From: an uncultured Ilumatobacter sp.
GTDB lineage: Bacteria; Actinomycetota; Acidimicrobiia; Acidimicrobiales; Ilumatobacteraceae
Direction of reading: 5' to 3'
NCBI GenBank assembly: GCA_905480335.1
Contig: CAJQPY010000004.1
Span: forward strand, 144,992 to 208,991
DNA: 64,000 nucleotides
This document shows positions 9,537 to 21,767 of this stretch, one piece after another; within the stretch, counting starts at the first letter, position 1; every line of letters begins with the position of its first letter. The position numbers and the translations under genes were made by a program. Below the pieces are notes generated by a model that saw only the letters and a list, made by a program, of their open reading frames with translations, was not told where the DNA came from and made no database searches.

Positions 9537-10724
9537 ATGAGCGACTCGACCGTCTACCTCGATCACGCGGCCTCGACGCCGATGCTCCCCGGCGCCATCG
9601 AGGCGATGACGCCCTATTTTTCCGAGGTTTACGCCAATCCTTCGGGCTCGCATCGATTTGCCCGTCAGGCGCGCCGCGCGATCGACGAAGCCCGCGACGA
9701 TGTCGCCGAGGTACTCGGGGTCCGACCGAACGAAGTGGTGTTCACCAGTTGCGGAACCGAAAGCGACAACACAGCGATCCTCGGAGCGGTCAGCCGCATC
9801 GGTGGAGTGGCGGTGTGTGCGGCCGCCGAACACCACGCCGTGCTGCATGTCGTCGAGGCGGTAGGCGGCGACATCGTTCCGGTCGACGGTTTCGCAAGGA
9901 TTGATGTGGACGCGCTCGCTGATCTTCTCGACGAGCACAGCGCCGCAGGGCGCAATGTCGCAGTCGTGAGTGTAATGGCCGTGAACAACGAGGTCGGCAC
10001 GGTCAATGACGTTGCCGCTGTCGCCGCCGTTGTGCGTCGGCATGCGCCGGGGGCATTGGTCCACACCGATGCCGTGCAGGCCCCGAGTTGGCTCGACCTG
10101 CGAGCCCTCACCCCGCACGTCGATCTACTTGCACTCAGCGCACACAAGTTCGGTGGACCCAAAGGTGTCGGGATCCTGGTCGAACGTGGCGGCCCACGCA
10201 TCGACCCCCTGATTATCGGAGGCGGTCAAGAGCGTGAGCGGCGCAGTGGAACGCACAACGTCGCCGGGATCGTGGCCGCGGCGACGGCTCTGCGGTCCAC
10301 TGACAGTGAGCGGGCGACTGAGATTCCACGGCTCATCCAACTGCGAGATCGACTCGTCGGCGAATTGGTCGAGCAACTTGACGACGTAACGGAGACGATC
10401 CCACGTGCCGGCGGAGAGTTCGGAGTCGAAAAGGTGGCCGGATCAGCGCACGTTTGTATTGGCGGCATTGAGTCGGAGGCATTGTTGTTCTTGCTCGATG
10501 AAGCTGACGTGTGTGCATCGGCGGCCTCGGCGTGCGCGAGCGGTGCGATGGAGCCGTCTCACGTGCTCGCAGCGATGGGCGTAGACCGCGAGGTCGCCCT
10601 CGGCGCGCTCCGGCTCAGCCTCGGGCACGCATCAACCGAGGCCGACGTCGACCGCGGGATCGAGGCGATCACGTCCGCAGTGACGAGACTGCGCTCCCAT
10701 CGCCCGACTCGCACGACGTCGTAG
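9537..10724 (+). CDS. iscS: Cysteine desulfurase (NifS/IscS family)
   Basis: 395 residues. A PLP enzyme that takes sulfur from cysteine as an enzyme-bound persulfide. The PLP lysine is K204 in SAHKFGGPKG, the substrate-side motif HTDAVQ precedes it, and the catalytic cysteine is C333 in the ASACASGAMEPSHV loop. The loop length is IscS/NifS-like rather than SufS-like. mnmA follows after 39 bp; pairing a desulfurase with the tRNA thiolase is well known and implies sulfur supply for 2-thiouridine, possibly also Fe-S assembly. ATG at 9537, with a -10-like TAGCCT 6 nt before it. Confidence 0.93.
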   Translation: MSDSTVYLDHAASTPMLPGAIEAMTPYFSEVYANPSGSHRFARQARRAIDEARDDVAEVLGVRPNEVVFTSCGTESDNTAILGAVSRIGGVAVCAAAEHHAVLHVVEAVGGDIVPVDGFARIDVDALADLLDEHSAAGRNVAVVSVMAVNNEVGTVNDVAAVAAVVRRHAPGALVHTDAVQAPSWLDLRALTPHVDLLALSAHKFGGPKGVGILVERGGPRIDPLIIGGGQERERRSGTHNVAGIVAAATALRSTDSERATEIPRLIQLRDRLVGELVEQLDDVTETIPRAGGEFGVEKVAGSAHVCIGGIESEALLFLLDEADVCASAASACASGAMEPSHVLAAMGVDREVALGALRLSLGHASTEADVDRGIEAITSAVTRLRSHRPTRTTS

Positions 10725-10750
10725 ACCTGCTCGGGAGCGCTAGCTGCCCC

Positions 10751-10756
10751 TAGCCT
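10751..10756 (+). promoter_or_regulatory. Candidate -10 box of mnmA (leaderless)
   Basis: TAGCCT is followed by 7 nt and then the GTG start of mnmA. It lies in the 39-bp gap after the desulfurase gene, so mnmA may have its own transcript as well as readthrough. Confidence 0.4.
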
Positions 10757-10763
10757 GTTTTGC

Positions 10764-11807
10764 GTGAAGGTGATGTGTGCAATGAGCGGTGGGGTCGACT
10801 CCTCCGTCGCAGCGCTGCTGCTGAAGGAGCAGGGTCACGAGGTCGTCGGCGTCACGATGAAACTGTGGGGCGGAGACTCCGACACTGGCTGCTGCTCGGT
10901 CTCCGATGTCGACGACGCTCGCCGTGTCGCTCAACAACTTGACATCGACCATCTCGTCTTCAACTTCGGAGATGACTTCGACGCCCACGTCGTCGACCCG
11001 TATGTGCAGGCGCATGCCGCAGGCGTGACCCCGAACCCCTGTATCGAATGCAATCGCTCGGTGAAGTTCGCCCGGCTCGCCGAGCGTGCCGAGCTACTCG
11101 GCTTCGACGCAGTGGCGACGGGGCACCATGCGGCGATCGGCCGTCTCGACGACGGGTCACTTACGCTCGAGCGCGGCCACGACGAGAAAAAGGATCAGAG
11201 CTACGTCGTCCACATGCTTGACCAGGCGCAACTTGCCCGCACCATGTTTCCCGTCGGCGGCATGGACAAAGTCGACGTACGCGCCCGCGCCGCCGATATC
11301 GACCTGCGGACGGCCGACAAGCCCGACAGCCAAGACGTGTGTTTCATCACGTCGACCGGCGGGCGCACAGCATTCCTCGGTGATCGCATTCCATTTCGAC
11401 GCGGGTCGGTGGTCGACATGAGCGGTGCCACGCTCGGCGAGGTCGAGGCGGTCGAGATGGTCACCGTCGGACAGCGCAAGGGCCTCGGCTTGCCGGGGGG
11501 CGGTCCGAAGCGCTACGTGGTCGATGTCGACGTGACGAACCAGGTAGTGACGGTCGGCGATGACGCCGATCTGATCTGCGAGACCCTCGACGTAGTTGCG
11601 CCGACCTGGGTCGCCGAGCGGGTCTCGGGTCAGGTGCGAGTGCAGTGCAGCGCTCACGGAGCAACGCGGCTAGCCCACATCTCGATCGACGGAGAACAGA
11701 TCCGGGTGGCATGGCATGAGCCCCAACGACGAATCGCTCCAGGCCAGAGCGTCGTGTTCTACGACGAAGCAGATCGTCGCGTTCTTGGCGGCGGCATCTG
11801 CGTCTGA
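10764..11807 (+). CDS. mnmA: tRNA-specific 2-thiouridylase MnmA
   Basis: 347 residues. It adenylates and thiolates U34 of tRNA for Lys, Glu and Gln. The PP-loop ATP motif AMSGGVDSSVAALLL is at residues 6-20; the two catalytic cysteines are C93 in NPCIECN and C193 in QDVCFITS. The KKDQSYV stretch and the C-terminal beta-barrel are also present. It starts with GTG at 10764. It follows the cysteine desulfurase, its likely sulfur donor, and its stop lies 7 bp from that of the convergent membrane protein gene. Confidence 0.96.
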   Translation: MKVMCAMSGGVDSSVAALLLKEQGHEVVGVTMKLWGGDSDTGCCSVSDVDDARRVAQQLDIDHLVFNFGDDFDAHVVDPYVQAHAAGVTPNPCIECNRSVKFARLAERAELLGFDAVATGHHAAIGRLDDGSLTLERGHDEKKDQSYVVHMLDQAQLARTMFPVGGMDKVDVRARAADIDLRTADKPDSQDVCFITSTGGRTAFLGDRIPFRRGSVVDMSGATLGEVEAVEMVTVGQRKGLGLPGGGPKRYVVDVDVTNQVVTVGDDADLICETLDVVAPTWVAERVSGQVRVQCSAHGATRLAHISIDGEQIRVAWHEPQRRIAPGQSVVFYDEADRRVLGGGICV

Positions 11808-11814
11808 TGCACGT

Positions 11815-12750
11815 TCAGCGAATCGGAAGACCGCGAACGGCAGCGCAGCGCAGCGCTTCGCCAGGGCGGCTTGGAGCGATCAGGAACCCAGTCATGTGGA
11901 TAGCACGTCCGTTCGGCTCTTGCGGCGTGAACGCGAAGACCGTCGACACGGTTTGCGACGTGTCGACCTGGACGGCGTAGCCGCTTGCCGGGCCGGTCAG
12001 ATCGGCGGCTTCCGTCTCGGAGCGGGCTAGTCCGAGACTGAGAATTTGATCGGTCTTGACCATCAGCGTGTCGGCGAGCACGACGGGATCGTGGACGACC
12101 AGACCAGCAGGAACCAGCACGAGCCAACGCCGAGACATTGTGTGCCAGCGCGGGCCGATGAATGCCGTAGCGGCCACGGCGAGGAAGGTCAGTGGAATCC
12201 CGGCGATCCAGTTGGCCGTGCCGAGCGCAAGCGGGCCTCCGAGCAAAGCCGGCGCCCACAAGATCCACGACACCACCGCTGCGGCGCCAGCGGGAACAGG
12301 GCTCCGTAGCGGGAGACGGTCTTCGTCGCCGTACGCCGAGGCCTGCACCATCCAGCGACCAAACTCTGCCGTGAAGATTGAGGTGACTGCAACAATGGCG
12401 GGGGCCACCAGCAGTGCGACGTCGATACTGGGACTACCGCCGACCGCTGCTGCAGCTGCGGCAATCAGCGAGAGGGGCGCGCCGACGCGCGTGATAGTCA
12501 AGGAGATGACGGCGGGAATCAGGAGCCCGATAGCAACGAGTGCGAACACTGTCCAAGAACCGAGGGCAATCACCCACTGCACAGCATTGCTGCGGCCTGA
12601 CGCAGCGGATTCCAATGCGCCGCCTCCGACGATCGCCACGAGTACCCAAGCGAAACGAGCCACCCACGGAATCGCGCGGGCCGAAAGAGGTCGGGCCGGC
12701 GACGTTGGAGGCGCAGAATCGGTGGCGGTCATCGGAACAGATTTGTCCAT
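11815..12750 (-). CDS. Polytopic membrane protein of unknown function
   Basis: 311 residues, not recognised. About seven hydrophobic segments lie between residues 28 and 205, for example FAWVLVAIVGGGALE, VIALGSWTVFALVAIGLLIP and WIAGIPLTFLAVAATAFIG, followed by a soluble C-terminal domain of about 100 residues (VKTDQILSLGLARSETEAAD ... GRAIHMTGFLIAPSRPGEAL). No transporter or enzyme motif is visible. It converges on mnmA. ATG at 12750, with a second in-frame ATG six codons later. Confidence 0.7.
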   Translation of the reverse strand: MDKSVPMTATDSAPPTSPARPLSARAIPWVARFAWVLVAIVGGGALESAASGRSNAVQWVIALGSWTVFALVAIGLLIPAVISLTITRVGAPLSLIAAAAAAVGGSPSIDVALLVAPAIVAVTSIFTAEFGRWMVQASAYGDEDRLPLRSPVPAGAAAVVSWILWAPALLGGPLALGTANWIAGIPLTFLAVAATAFIGPRWHTMSRRWLVLVPAGLVVHDPVVLADTLMVKTDQILSLGLARSETEAADLTGPASGYAVQVDTSQTVSTVFAFTPQEPNGRAIHMTGFLIAPSRPGEALRCAAVRGLPIR

Positions 12751-12873
12751 TGGGCATCTGTGCGGCCAACGTAAGTAGATGGCGTCCTTTGAGCCACTCG
12801 AGAATCCGGGAGCGATTCGACGCTATGCAACGTGGCCGAGCGCGAAATCGGAGATGGACTCCGGAGCGATTCG

Positions 12874-16010
<3,137 letters not shown>

Positions 16011-16019
16011 ATGGGGCGG

Positions 16020-16589
16020 TTAGACGACTTCGAATGCCCACCGGTAGCTGCGGGCCGAGTCGCGGCCTTCTTCGGCCTTCCAGAAAATGACCTGCGCCTG
16101 ATGGCGCCCTTCGTCGAAACTCTCGATCAACGCGCCGTCGGTGGGCCGGAACGTGATCACTGAGTTACCCGGGTCAAATACTGCGGTCGGCGGCGTTGAG
16201 ATCTGCTGGCCGGCGGTCTCGGGAGTGAGGTCACCGCTGAATTCGCCGATTCGCTCCGTCGGAAGTTCGATCCCGTCGATCACCAGTACAGCCTCGTAGC
16301 CGAATTGGAGATCGACAACGATCTGCTCCTGTTGGAACACCTGTTGTGCGTTCTCGACCGGTGAGAGCTCCTCAATCGCATCAGGTCGGTTGACACCGTC
16401 GGTCCCGGTGATAGCGGAAGTCATCCCCCAGGCGATGAGTGCTACTCCGCAGGCGATGACAAAACAGGCCACGAGTACCCCGGTATCAGGCCGTCGCCGT
16501 GTTGAGGGCGTGGGCTTCTCGCTGGCGTCGTTGAGGGAGTTGCCGTCAGCTTCGACGGCTGGCTCGAGATCGCGCTCGGTGTCGCTCAC
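16020..16589 (-). CDS. Single-pass membrane protein, unknown
   Basis: 189 residues, not recognised. A charged N-terminal cytosolic part of about 35 residues is followed by one membrane helix (VLVACFVIACGVALIAWGM, about 38-56) and an extracytoplasmic domain of about 130 residues that looks beta-rich (VDLQFGYEAVLVIDGIELP ... QAQVIFWKAEEG). It starts with GTG at 16589 and is divergent from the PASTA protein gene, with 55 bp between starts, so the two probably share a control region. A role in the cell envelope is plausible but unproven. Confidence 0.72.
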   Translation of the reverse strand: MSDTERDLEPAVEADGNSLNDASEKPTPSTRRRPDTGVLVACFVIACGVALIAWGMTSAITGTDGVNRPDAIEELSPVENAQQVFQQEQIVVDLQFGYEAVLVIDGIELPTERIGEFSGDLTPETAGQQISTPPTAVFDPGNSVITFRPTDGALIESFDEGRHQAQVIFWKAEEGRDSARSYRWAFEVV

Positions 16590-16630
16590 TAGATAAGTGT
16601 GCCTGGCGGTTCCCGAGAACGCGCAGGCGG

Positions 16631-16636
16631 TAGCGT
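16631..16636 (+). promoter_or_regulatory. Candidate -10 box of the PASTA protein gene
   Basis: TAGCGT stands 8 nt before GTG 16645. This is one reason for choosing that start over the GTG at 16597, which would put the box inside the coding region. Confidence 0.4.
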
Positions 16637-16644
16637 TTCGGGCG

Positions 16645-19164
16645 GTGGAAAATGTCGACGAACAACGCGGTGGATCGGGCGGGGAATCGCTCGAAGGAAC
16701 CGTTCTAGCGGGTCGCTATCGCGTCGCGAGAGTCGTTTCGACGGGCGCGAACACGGTCATCATGGATGGCATCGATCAGCGAAACGACAACGAGGTCACG
16801 CTCAAGATCGTTCGACCCGAACATGCCCAGGATCCTGAGTTCCGACGCAAGTTCACGCGTCTTGCCGAAATATCCAACGCGTTGTCTCACCCGAATATCG
16901 CGTCGGTGAGCGATTGGGGAGAGACCGAATTGCGGGGCGAGTCCACAGTTTTCTGGGTTGTCGATGCGCTAGGCGGTGGAAGTCTGCGTGACCTGCTCGA
17001 CCGGGGTCGGCTGCTTCAGCCGGGACAGGCGCTTGTCATCGGGCTCGAAACCTGTCGGGCACTTGATGCGGCGCATCAGAAGGGTCTGTTTCACACCGAG
17101 CTGACGCCGTCGAAGATGGTCTTTGGCGCAGATCGGCGGCTACGCGTGATCGACTTCGGAATGGCTCGCTTGCTTGCCGAGCCGGCCTGGGCCGATGCAT
17201 CGGCACTTCCGACGCATGTGGCGCGCTACGCGTCGCCAGAGCAAGCGCTCGGATCGCCGACCGATTCCAAAACTGACGTGTATGCGCTCGCCCTCGTCAT
17301 GATCGAGGCCGTCACCGGTGCAGTTCCGTTCGCGGCCGACTCCACCGTCGCGACGTTGTCCGGCCGTGTCGACAAGCTGCTCCCCGTCTCGGCCGACCTG
17401 GGGTCCCTCGCCTCGGTGCTCGAGCGTGCTGGTCGTCCCGAGTCGCCTGATCGATTCACGGCTGCCGAGTTCGGCCGAGCGCTCGTTCAGGCAGCACCTG
17501 GCCTGCCCAAGCCCGAGCCGATTCCGATTCTCTTCACCGGGACCTTCGATACGACAGCAATGCGTCGTCCGACCGACCCCACTGGTGGGGTCGAACGTCC
17601 GGCACCGGTCGCCGGTCTGGCCGGAGTCGACGAGACCGGAACATCTGCTGTCACAGGTGCCGCCGTGGTTGCTGGCGCCGCAGCGGGGGCGGTAGAAGCC
17701 GGTGCAGCGGCGCAGACTTTCGCAGCGGTGGTACCTGGCGCAGATGTTGGCGCGGCACGGTCTGAGCGTGAACTGGATGAGATCCCGCCTGTCGAGGTCG
17801 ACGCGGATGACGTCGCTGCCGAGGATTGTGCCGAACCCGACAACGAGTCAGACGGTATCGGAATAGTCGTGACAGGGCAGGAAGCCGCCGGACCGGAGAG
17901 TGTCGGACCCGAGAAAGCCAAGCTGGAGATTGCCGAGGAAGTTGAACCGACGATCGCCGAGGATCTGGACGCTGCAGACGGCGAGGTGGCTGCTGTGGTC
18001 GTCGGTGAAGTTGCAACAAGCGATGAACTGCCGATCGCGGATGAGCTGGCGGCCGGCGATGAGCCGCTTTCAGAACCGAAGCCGGAGATCTCGGAGGTTG
18101 CCGAAGTGGCAACTCACGCCGTTCCCTCTGCGGGACCTGACACGGACGCTCTGGCTGCGACAACCGCTCTCCCTGCTGTGCACGCCGATGCCGAGGGCGT
18201 GGCGAGCGGGGAGATCTACGATGAAGAGGCGGGCCGGCGGCGGCGAGGCCCCGTGATCCTGTTGATCATGCTGCTACTCGCCGGGCTGGCGGCACTCGGG
18301 TACGCGGGTTCACTGCTGTTGCAGACCAAGTCGTTTGAGGTGCCCGTGCTGGCCGGGGTCCCCGAAGACGAAGCCCTCAATCAGATCGCTGGCAACGGTT
18401 GGGAGATCGACACGCTCCGGGAGCGCAGCGACACGTTCCCCGAGTTCGACACTGTCATCCGCACCAGGCCCGGGCCGGGTATCGAACTTGATGAGGGCGA
18501 ACCGTTCACTCTCGTGCTCAGTAACGGCCCAGAGTTCCGTACGTTGCCCGAGCTCGAGGCGCTGCCGTTTGATGCGGCGATTGCGGAGTTGGCCGGACTC
18601 GGCCTCAGTGGTGTCGAAGCACCCGAGCGCTTGTTCTCCGAGACCGTGGCACCGGAGTCCGTGATCGCATGGCAAGTCCAGGGCGATGCCGACGGCACCA
18701 TGCAGGCTGGCGCCCAAATTCTGCCTGGCGAAACCATTGTCATGACATTATCGATGGGACCCGAACCACGGATTGTTCCGGATTTGACCGGCCAAACCGT
18801 TCAGCTCGCGACTGCGACGCTCGCCGATCTCCAACTCGAGCTCGCACGAGATGACGACCTGTTCAGCGACACCGTGCCAATCGGTCAGACCGTATCGCAG
18901 AACCCGGCGGTGGGTGCATCCCTCGAACGTAACGGCACGGTCACGATTCAGGTATCCAAGGGACCCGACGTCGTGCCGTTCCCCGATCTGACCGGACAGA
19001 CGTTCACCGATGCTCAAACACTGCTGACCAATACCGGCTACGTCATCGGCAGTCTCCTCGGCACGACCGAGGGCAGGTTTGTCGAGGCGACGATTGATGA
19101 TGCCGACGTTCTCCCCGGCGACCTGCACCGACGCGGGACCCCAGTCGACCTGATCTTCCTGTAA
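16645..19164 (+). CDS. PASTA-domain Ser/Thr kinase homologue, probable pseudokinase
   Basis: About 839 residues: an N-terminal kinase-like domain (about 25-295), an acidic Ala/Glu-rich linker of about 240 residues, one membrane helix (ILLIMLLLAGLAALGYAGSL, about 535-557) and four tandem extracellular PASTA repeats, as in PknB/PrkC, which sense peptidoglycan or lipid II. The beta-3 lysine K54 (VTLK) and DFG (D170) are present, but HRDLKPxN is replaced by HTELTPSK, so the catalytic Asp is Glu and the Lys and Asn are lost. The glycine-rich loop is also degenerate (VSTGANTV). I infer little or no kinase activity and a scaffold or sensor role. An in-frame GTG at 16597 is an alternative start. Confidence 0.88.
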   Translation: MENVDEQRGGSGGESLEGTVLAGRYRVARVVSTGANTVIMDGIDQRNDNEVTLKIVRPEHAQDPEFRRKFTRLAEISNALSHPNIASVSDWGETELRGESTVFWVVDALGGGSLRDLLDRGRLLQPGQALVIGLETCRALDAAHQKGLFHTELTPSKMVFGADRRLRVIDFGMARLLAEPAWADASALPTHVARYASPEQALGSPTDSKTDVYALALVMIEAVTGAVPFAADSTVATLSGRVDKLLPVSADLGSLASVLERAGRPESPDRFTAAEFGRALVQAAPGLPKPEPIPILFTGTFDTTAMRRPTDPTGGVERPAPVAGLAGVDETGTSAVTGAAVVAGAAAGAVEAGAAAQTFAAVVPGADVGAARSERELDEIPPVEVDADDVAAEDCAEPDNESDGIGIVVTGQEAAGPESVGPEKAKLEIAEEVEPTIAEDLDAADGEVAAVVVGEVATSDELPIADELAAGDEPLSEPKPEISEVAEVATHAVPSAGPDTDALAATTALPAVHADAEGVASGEIYDEEAGRRRRGPVILLIMLLLAGLAALGYAGSLLLQTKSFEVPVLAGVPEDEALNQIAGNGWEIDTLRERSDTFPEFDTVIRTRPGPGIELDEGEPFTLVLSNGPEFRTLPELEALPFDAAIAELAGLGLSGVEAPERLFSETVAPESVIAWQVQGDADGTMQAGAQILPGETIVMTLSMGPEPRIVPDLTGQTVQLATATLADLQLELARDDDLFSDTVPIGQTVSQNPAVGASLERNGTVTIQVSKGPDVVPFPDLTGQTFTDAQTLLTNTGYVIGSLLGTTEGRFVEATIDDADVLPGDLHRRGTPVDLIFL

Positions 19165-19204
19165 CGGCTCCAGACGAGATTGCGGGCCCCCGATGCAGCC
19201 TGGC

Positions 19205-19210
19205 TACGGT
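19205..19210 (+). promoter_or_regulatory. Candidate -10 box of the SDR gene (leaderless)
   Basis: TACGGT is followed by 6 nt and the ATG at 19217, with no Shine-Dalgarno sequence. This supports 19217 over the upstream ATG at 19193. Confidence 0.5.
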
Positions 19211-19216
19211 GCAGCC

Positions 19217-20086
19217 ATGACCTCGTTGGACGGCCGCGTCGCCATCATCACAGGCGCAGGCCGGGGAATCGGGCGTGAGCACGCACTGTTTTTTGCTGCA
19301 GAAGGTGCGCGTGTCGTGGTGAACGATCACGGCAGCTCGAACGATGGCTCTGCATCAGGAGAATCACCTTCCGACGACGTTGTCAGTGAGATTCGCGACG
19401 CAGGCGGCGAAGCGGTCTCGAACACCGACGATGTCGCGGACTGGGCTGGTGCGGAGCGGCTCATCCAGACGGCGATCGACGCCTTCGGCGACCTCGACGT
19501 CGTGGTGAACAACGCAGGGATTCTGCGCGACCGGACCATCGTGAACATGACCGAGGCGGAGTGGGACGACGTGGTCGGGGTTCACCTTAAGGGCCATTTC
19601 GCGCCGACTCGTCATGCGGCTGTGTACTGGCGAACCGAGCACAAAGCGGGCCGCAGAAAGCGTCGCAATCTCGTGCACACGTCGAGCACTTCGGGGCTGT
19701 ACGCAAACCCCGGTCAGGCGAACTATGGCGCCGCCAAGTCGGCGATCGCGACGTTCAGTCAGATTGCCGCGAAGGAATTGTCTCGCTACGACGTGGTGAG
19801 TAACTGCATTGCTCCGGGAGCTCGCACGCGGCTTACGCTTGCAAGTCCGGGCCTTGAGGACATCATGGCGCCGGCAGCATCCGGGTTCGACGAGTGGAGT
19901 CCTGCCAACATTTCACCGCTTGCCGCTTTCTTGAGCACAGCCGATTGCTCGCTGACCGGCGAGACGTTCCTCGCCCAGGGCGGGGTCGTCAAGCGACTCG
20001 ACGGGTGGTCGACTCGTGAGACGCTTGAGCAGAGCGGCAAGTGGACGGTCGACGGGCTCACGAGAGCTTTCGCCGCTACTCGGTGA
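19217..20086 (+). CDS. Short-chain dehydrogenase/reductase, MFE-2-like
   Basis: 289 residues. NAD(P)-binding TGAGRGIGREHALFFA at about residues 13-28, the NNAG motif, and a catalytic Ser-Tyr-Lys set in HTSSTSGLYANPGQANYGAAK. The insert with RRKRRNLVHTSS and the REHALFFAAEGA opening resemble the dehydrogenase domain of peroxisomal multifunctional enzyme type 2, which oxidises 3-hydroxyacyl-CoA; that substrate class is inferred. The last 11 bp overlap the stop end of the convergent SCP2 gene. Sterol- or fatty-acyl metabolism is likely. Confidence 0.87.
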   Translation: MTSLDGRVAIITGAGRGIGREHALFFAAEGARVVVNDHGSSNDGSASGESPSDDVVSEIRDAGGEAVSNTDDVADWAGAERLIQTAIDAFGDLDVVVNNAGILRDRTIVNMTEAEWDDVVGVHLKGHFAPTRHAAVYWRTEHKAGRRKRRNLVHTSSTSGLYANPGQANYGAAKSAIATFSQIAAKELSRYDVVSNCIAPGARTRLTLASPGLEDIMAPAASGFDEWSPANISPLAAFLSTADCSLTGETFLAQGGVVKRLDGWSTRETLEQSGKWTVDGLTRAFAATR

Positions 20087-20483
20087 TCTCCTTGATCTCC
20101 TGAGCGATCTTTTCGGTGAAGTCGTTTGTCGGCAGTGACGTCTGCATGGCCATCAACTTCATCATGTCGCCCTGGACCTTGATCTTGCCGTTCATGAACG
20201 ACTGCATCGCCACGGCGGGGTCCTGATCGACGAACAGTGCCTTGGCCGTCTCGTAGTCGGTCGTCACGGTGACGTCGGCGTCATCGAGCAGCCCAAGTTC
20301 CATAGCGACCCGACCGGTTGTCGTGTCGAGGTGGCTGTTTACCTCGCTGTCACGAAAGGGAACGTCAGTGACCACCTGGTTTATTCGCAGGTCGGCTTCA
20401 ACCTCGGGGACCTCGTCGGCGTACTTCGCGCGGATGGCGCGGGCGGCGTCCATCCATTCTTCTGACAAAAAGGGGTGAGCCAT
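20076..20483 (-). CDS. SCP2 sterol-binding domain protein
   Basis: 135 residues, a stand-alone SCP2 fold: the amphipathic beginning (FLSEEWMDAARAIRAKYAD), a long beta-sheet (DLRINQVVTDVPF) and the family pattern AVAMQSFMNGKIKVQGDMMKL near the C-terminus. SCP2 domains bind fatty acyl-CoA or sterols in a hydrophobic tunnel. It overlaps the convergent SDR gene by 11 bp at the stops. In animals the MFE-2 enzyme fuses an SDR and an SCP2 domain, so the pairing may be functional. ATG at 20483. Confidence 0.9.
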   Translation of the reverse strand: MAHPFLSEEWMDAARAIRAKYADEVPEVEADLRINQVVTDVPFRDSEVNSHLDTTTGRVAMELGLLDDADVTVTTDYETAKALFVDQDPAVAMQSFMNGKIKVQGDMMKLMAMQTSLPTNDFTEKIAQEIKEITE

Positions 20484-20585
20484 AGTGACCGACTGTAGTT
20501 GTCGCGCCCAGGGTCGGCACGGCCGCAGTGTGATGGAACGCGCCGAGGCTGAGAAAAGGCCCGACAGCTTCGGCGACCGGAACGC

Positions 20586-21767
20586 TCAGCGGTCGAGTTC
20601 AACGACGAGTGTCGACGTTGTGACCGACTCAAGGACGTCACTATCGATGTCGAATCCCATGCCGGGCGCGGTCGGCACGGTGACGTGGCCGTCGACGATG
20701 GTAATCGGGTCCGTCACGATGTCCTGGGCGTAGAACCGAGCTGATGCGCTGATGTCACCGGGCAGCGTGAACCCTGGCAGCGCGCCGAGTGCCGCATTGG
20801 CCGCCCGGCCGATTCCGGTCTCGACCATGCCGCCACACCACACGGGCACGTCCAAAGTGAGACACAGGTCGTGGATTCGGATGGCCTCGAGGTAGCCCCC
20901 CACTCGACCTGGCTTGATGTTTGCGATCTCGCAGGCGCCGAGTTCGATTGCGTCGGCGGTTCCCGCAGCCGACACCAGCGACTCGTCGAGACAAATAGGC
21001 GTGTCTACTTCGTCGGCGAGCCGGGCGTGCCCGATGATGTCTTCCTCGGGGAGGGGCTGTTCGATCAGTAGCAGGTCGTAGTCGTCCAGGCGCGCCAGGT
21101 GTCGGCCGTCGGTTCGTCGGTACGCGGTGTTCGCGTCGACTTGCAGCGGGACGTCAGGTCCGATGAGGTCACGGACTGCTGCCACGTGCTCGATATCGGA
21201 ATCCGGTTCGATCTTAAGCTTGATTCGGACGTAGCCGTCGTCAACGTAGCCCTGCACCGTTTTAAGTAAGTCCTCAACCGAGTCGTGGATTCCGACGCTC
21301 ACACCGCTCGGGATGCGACGGGGCCGCCCGTCGGAGTCGGTGGCAGTGCCGAGCAGGTCGGCGAAGGACATCCCGGCGGCACGAAGCTGAGCATCGAGAA
21401 CCGCCGCTTCGATGGCGCCCTTCGCCATAGGGTGGCCGTGGACCGGTGCAAGCACGTCGCTGACATCAGCCGCATCGATCCCGGCGAGCGCGCGTGCCGC
21501 CAGACGCGGAAGAAGATGCTGCACCATTACGTGCTGTGACCCGTCGACGTACTCGGCGGAGTACGTCGGCTCACCGAGCGCAACGCACTCGCCCCATCCG
21601 TGAACAACCTCGCCGTCGAGTTCGGCTTCTATATGCACGATGAGGATATCTCGGTCGGCTTCGACGCCGAAGCTTGTGCGGAACGGTGTGACCAGCGGCA
21701 TCGCGATCCGTCGCAGCTCGACACGTGACACGCGTACTGGTGGTAGCGATGTGGTCGAGTTATTCAT
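20586..21767 (-). CDS. o-Succinylbenzoate synthase / N-succinylamino acid racemase-like enolase-superfamily enzyme
   Basis: 393 residues. Catalytic pattern of the muconate-cycloisomerase group: KxK in RIKLKIEPD, three metal ligands in QVDANTAY, LIEQPL and CLDES, and a second-half lysine in IANIKPGRVGG. Such enzymes make OSB for menaquinone, racemise N-succinyl amino acids, or both. No men genes are nearby, and the upstream partner is a GNAT acyltransferase whose stop overlaps this ATG by 4 bp. In other bacteria that pairing serves conversion of D- to L-amino acids through N-succinyl intermediates, so racemase is my first choice. Confidence 0.87.
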   Translation of the reverse strand: MNNSTTSLPPVRVSRVELRRIAMPLVTPFRTSFGVEADRDILIVHIEAELDGEVVHGWGECVALGEPTYSAEYVDGSQHVMVQHLLPRLAARALAGIDAADVSDVLAPVHGHPMAKGAIEAAVLDAQLRAAGMSFADLLGTATDSDGRPRRIPSGVSVGIHDSVEDLLKTVQGYVDDGYVRIKLKIEPDSDIEHVAAVRDLIGPDVPLQVDANTAYRRTDGRHLARLDDYDLLLIEQPLPEEDIIGHARLADEVDTPICLDESLVSAAGTADAIELGACEIANIKPGRVGGYLEAIRIHDLCLTLDVPVWCGGMVETGIGRAANAALGALPGFTLPGDISASARFYAQDIVTDPITIVDGHVTVPTAPGMGFDIDSDVLESVTTSTLVVELDR

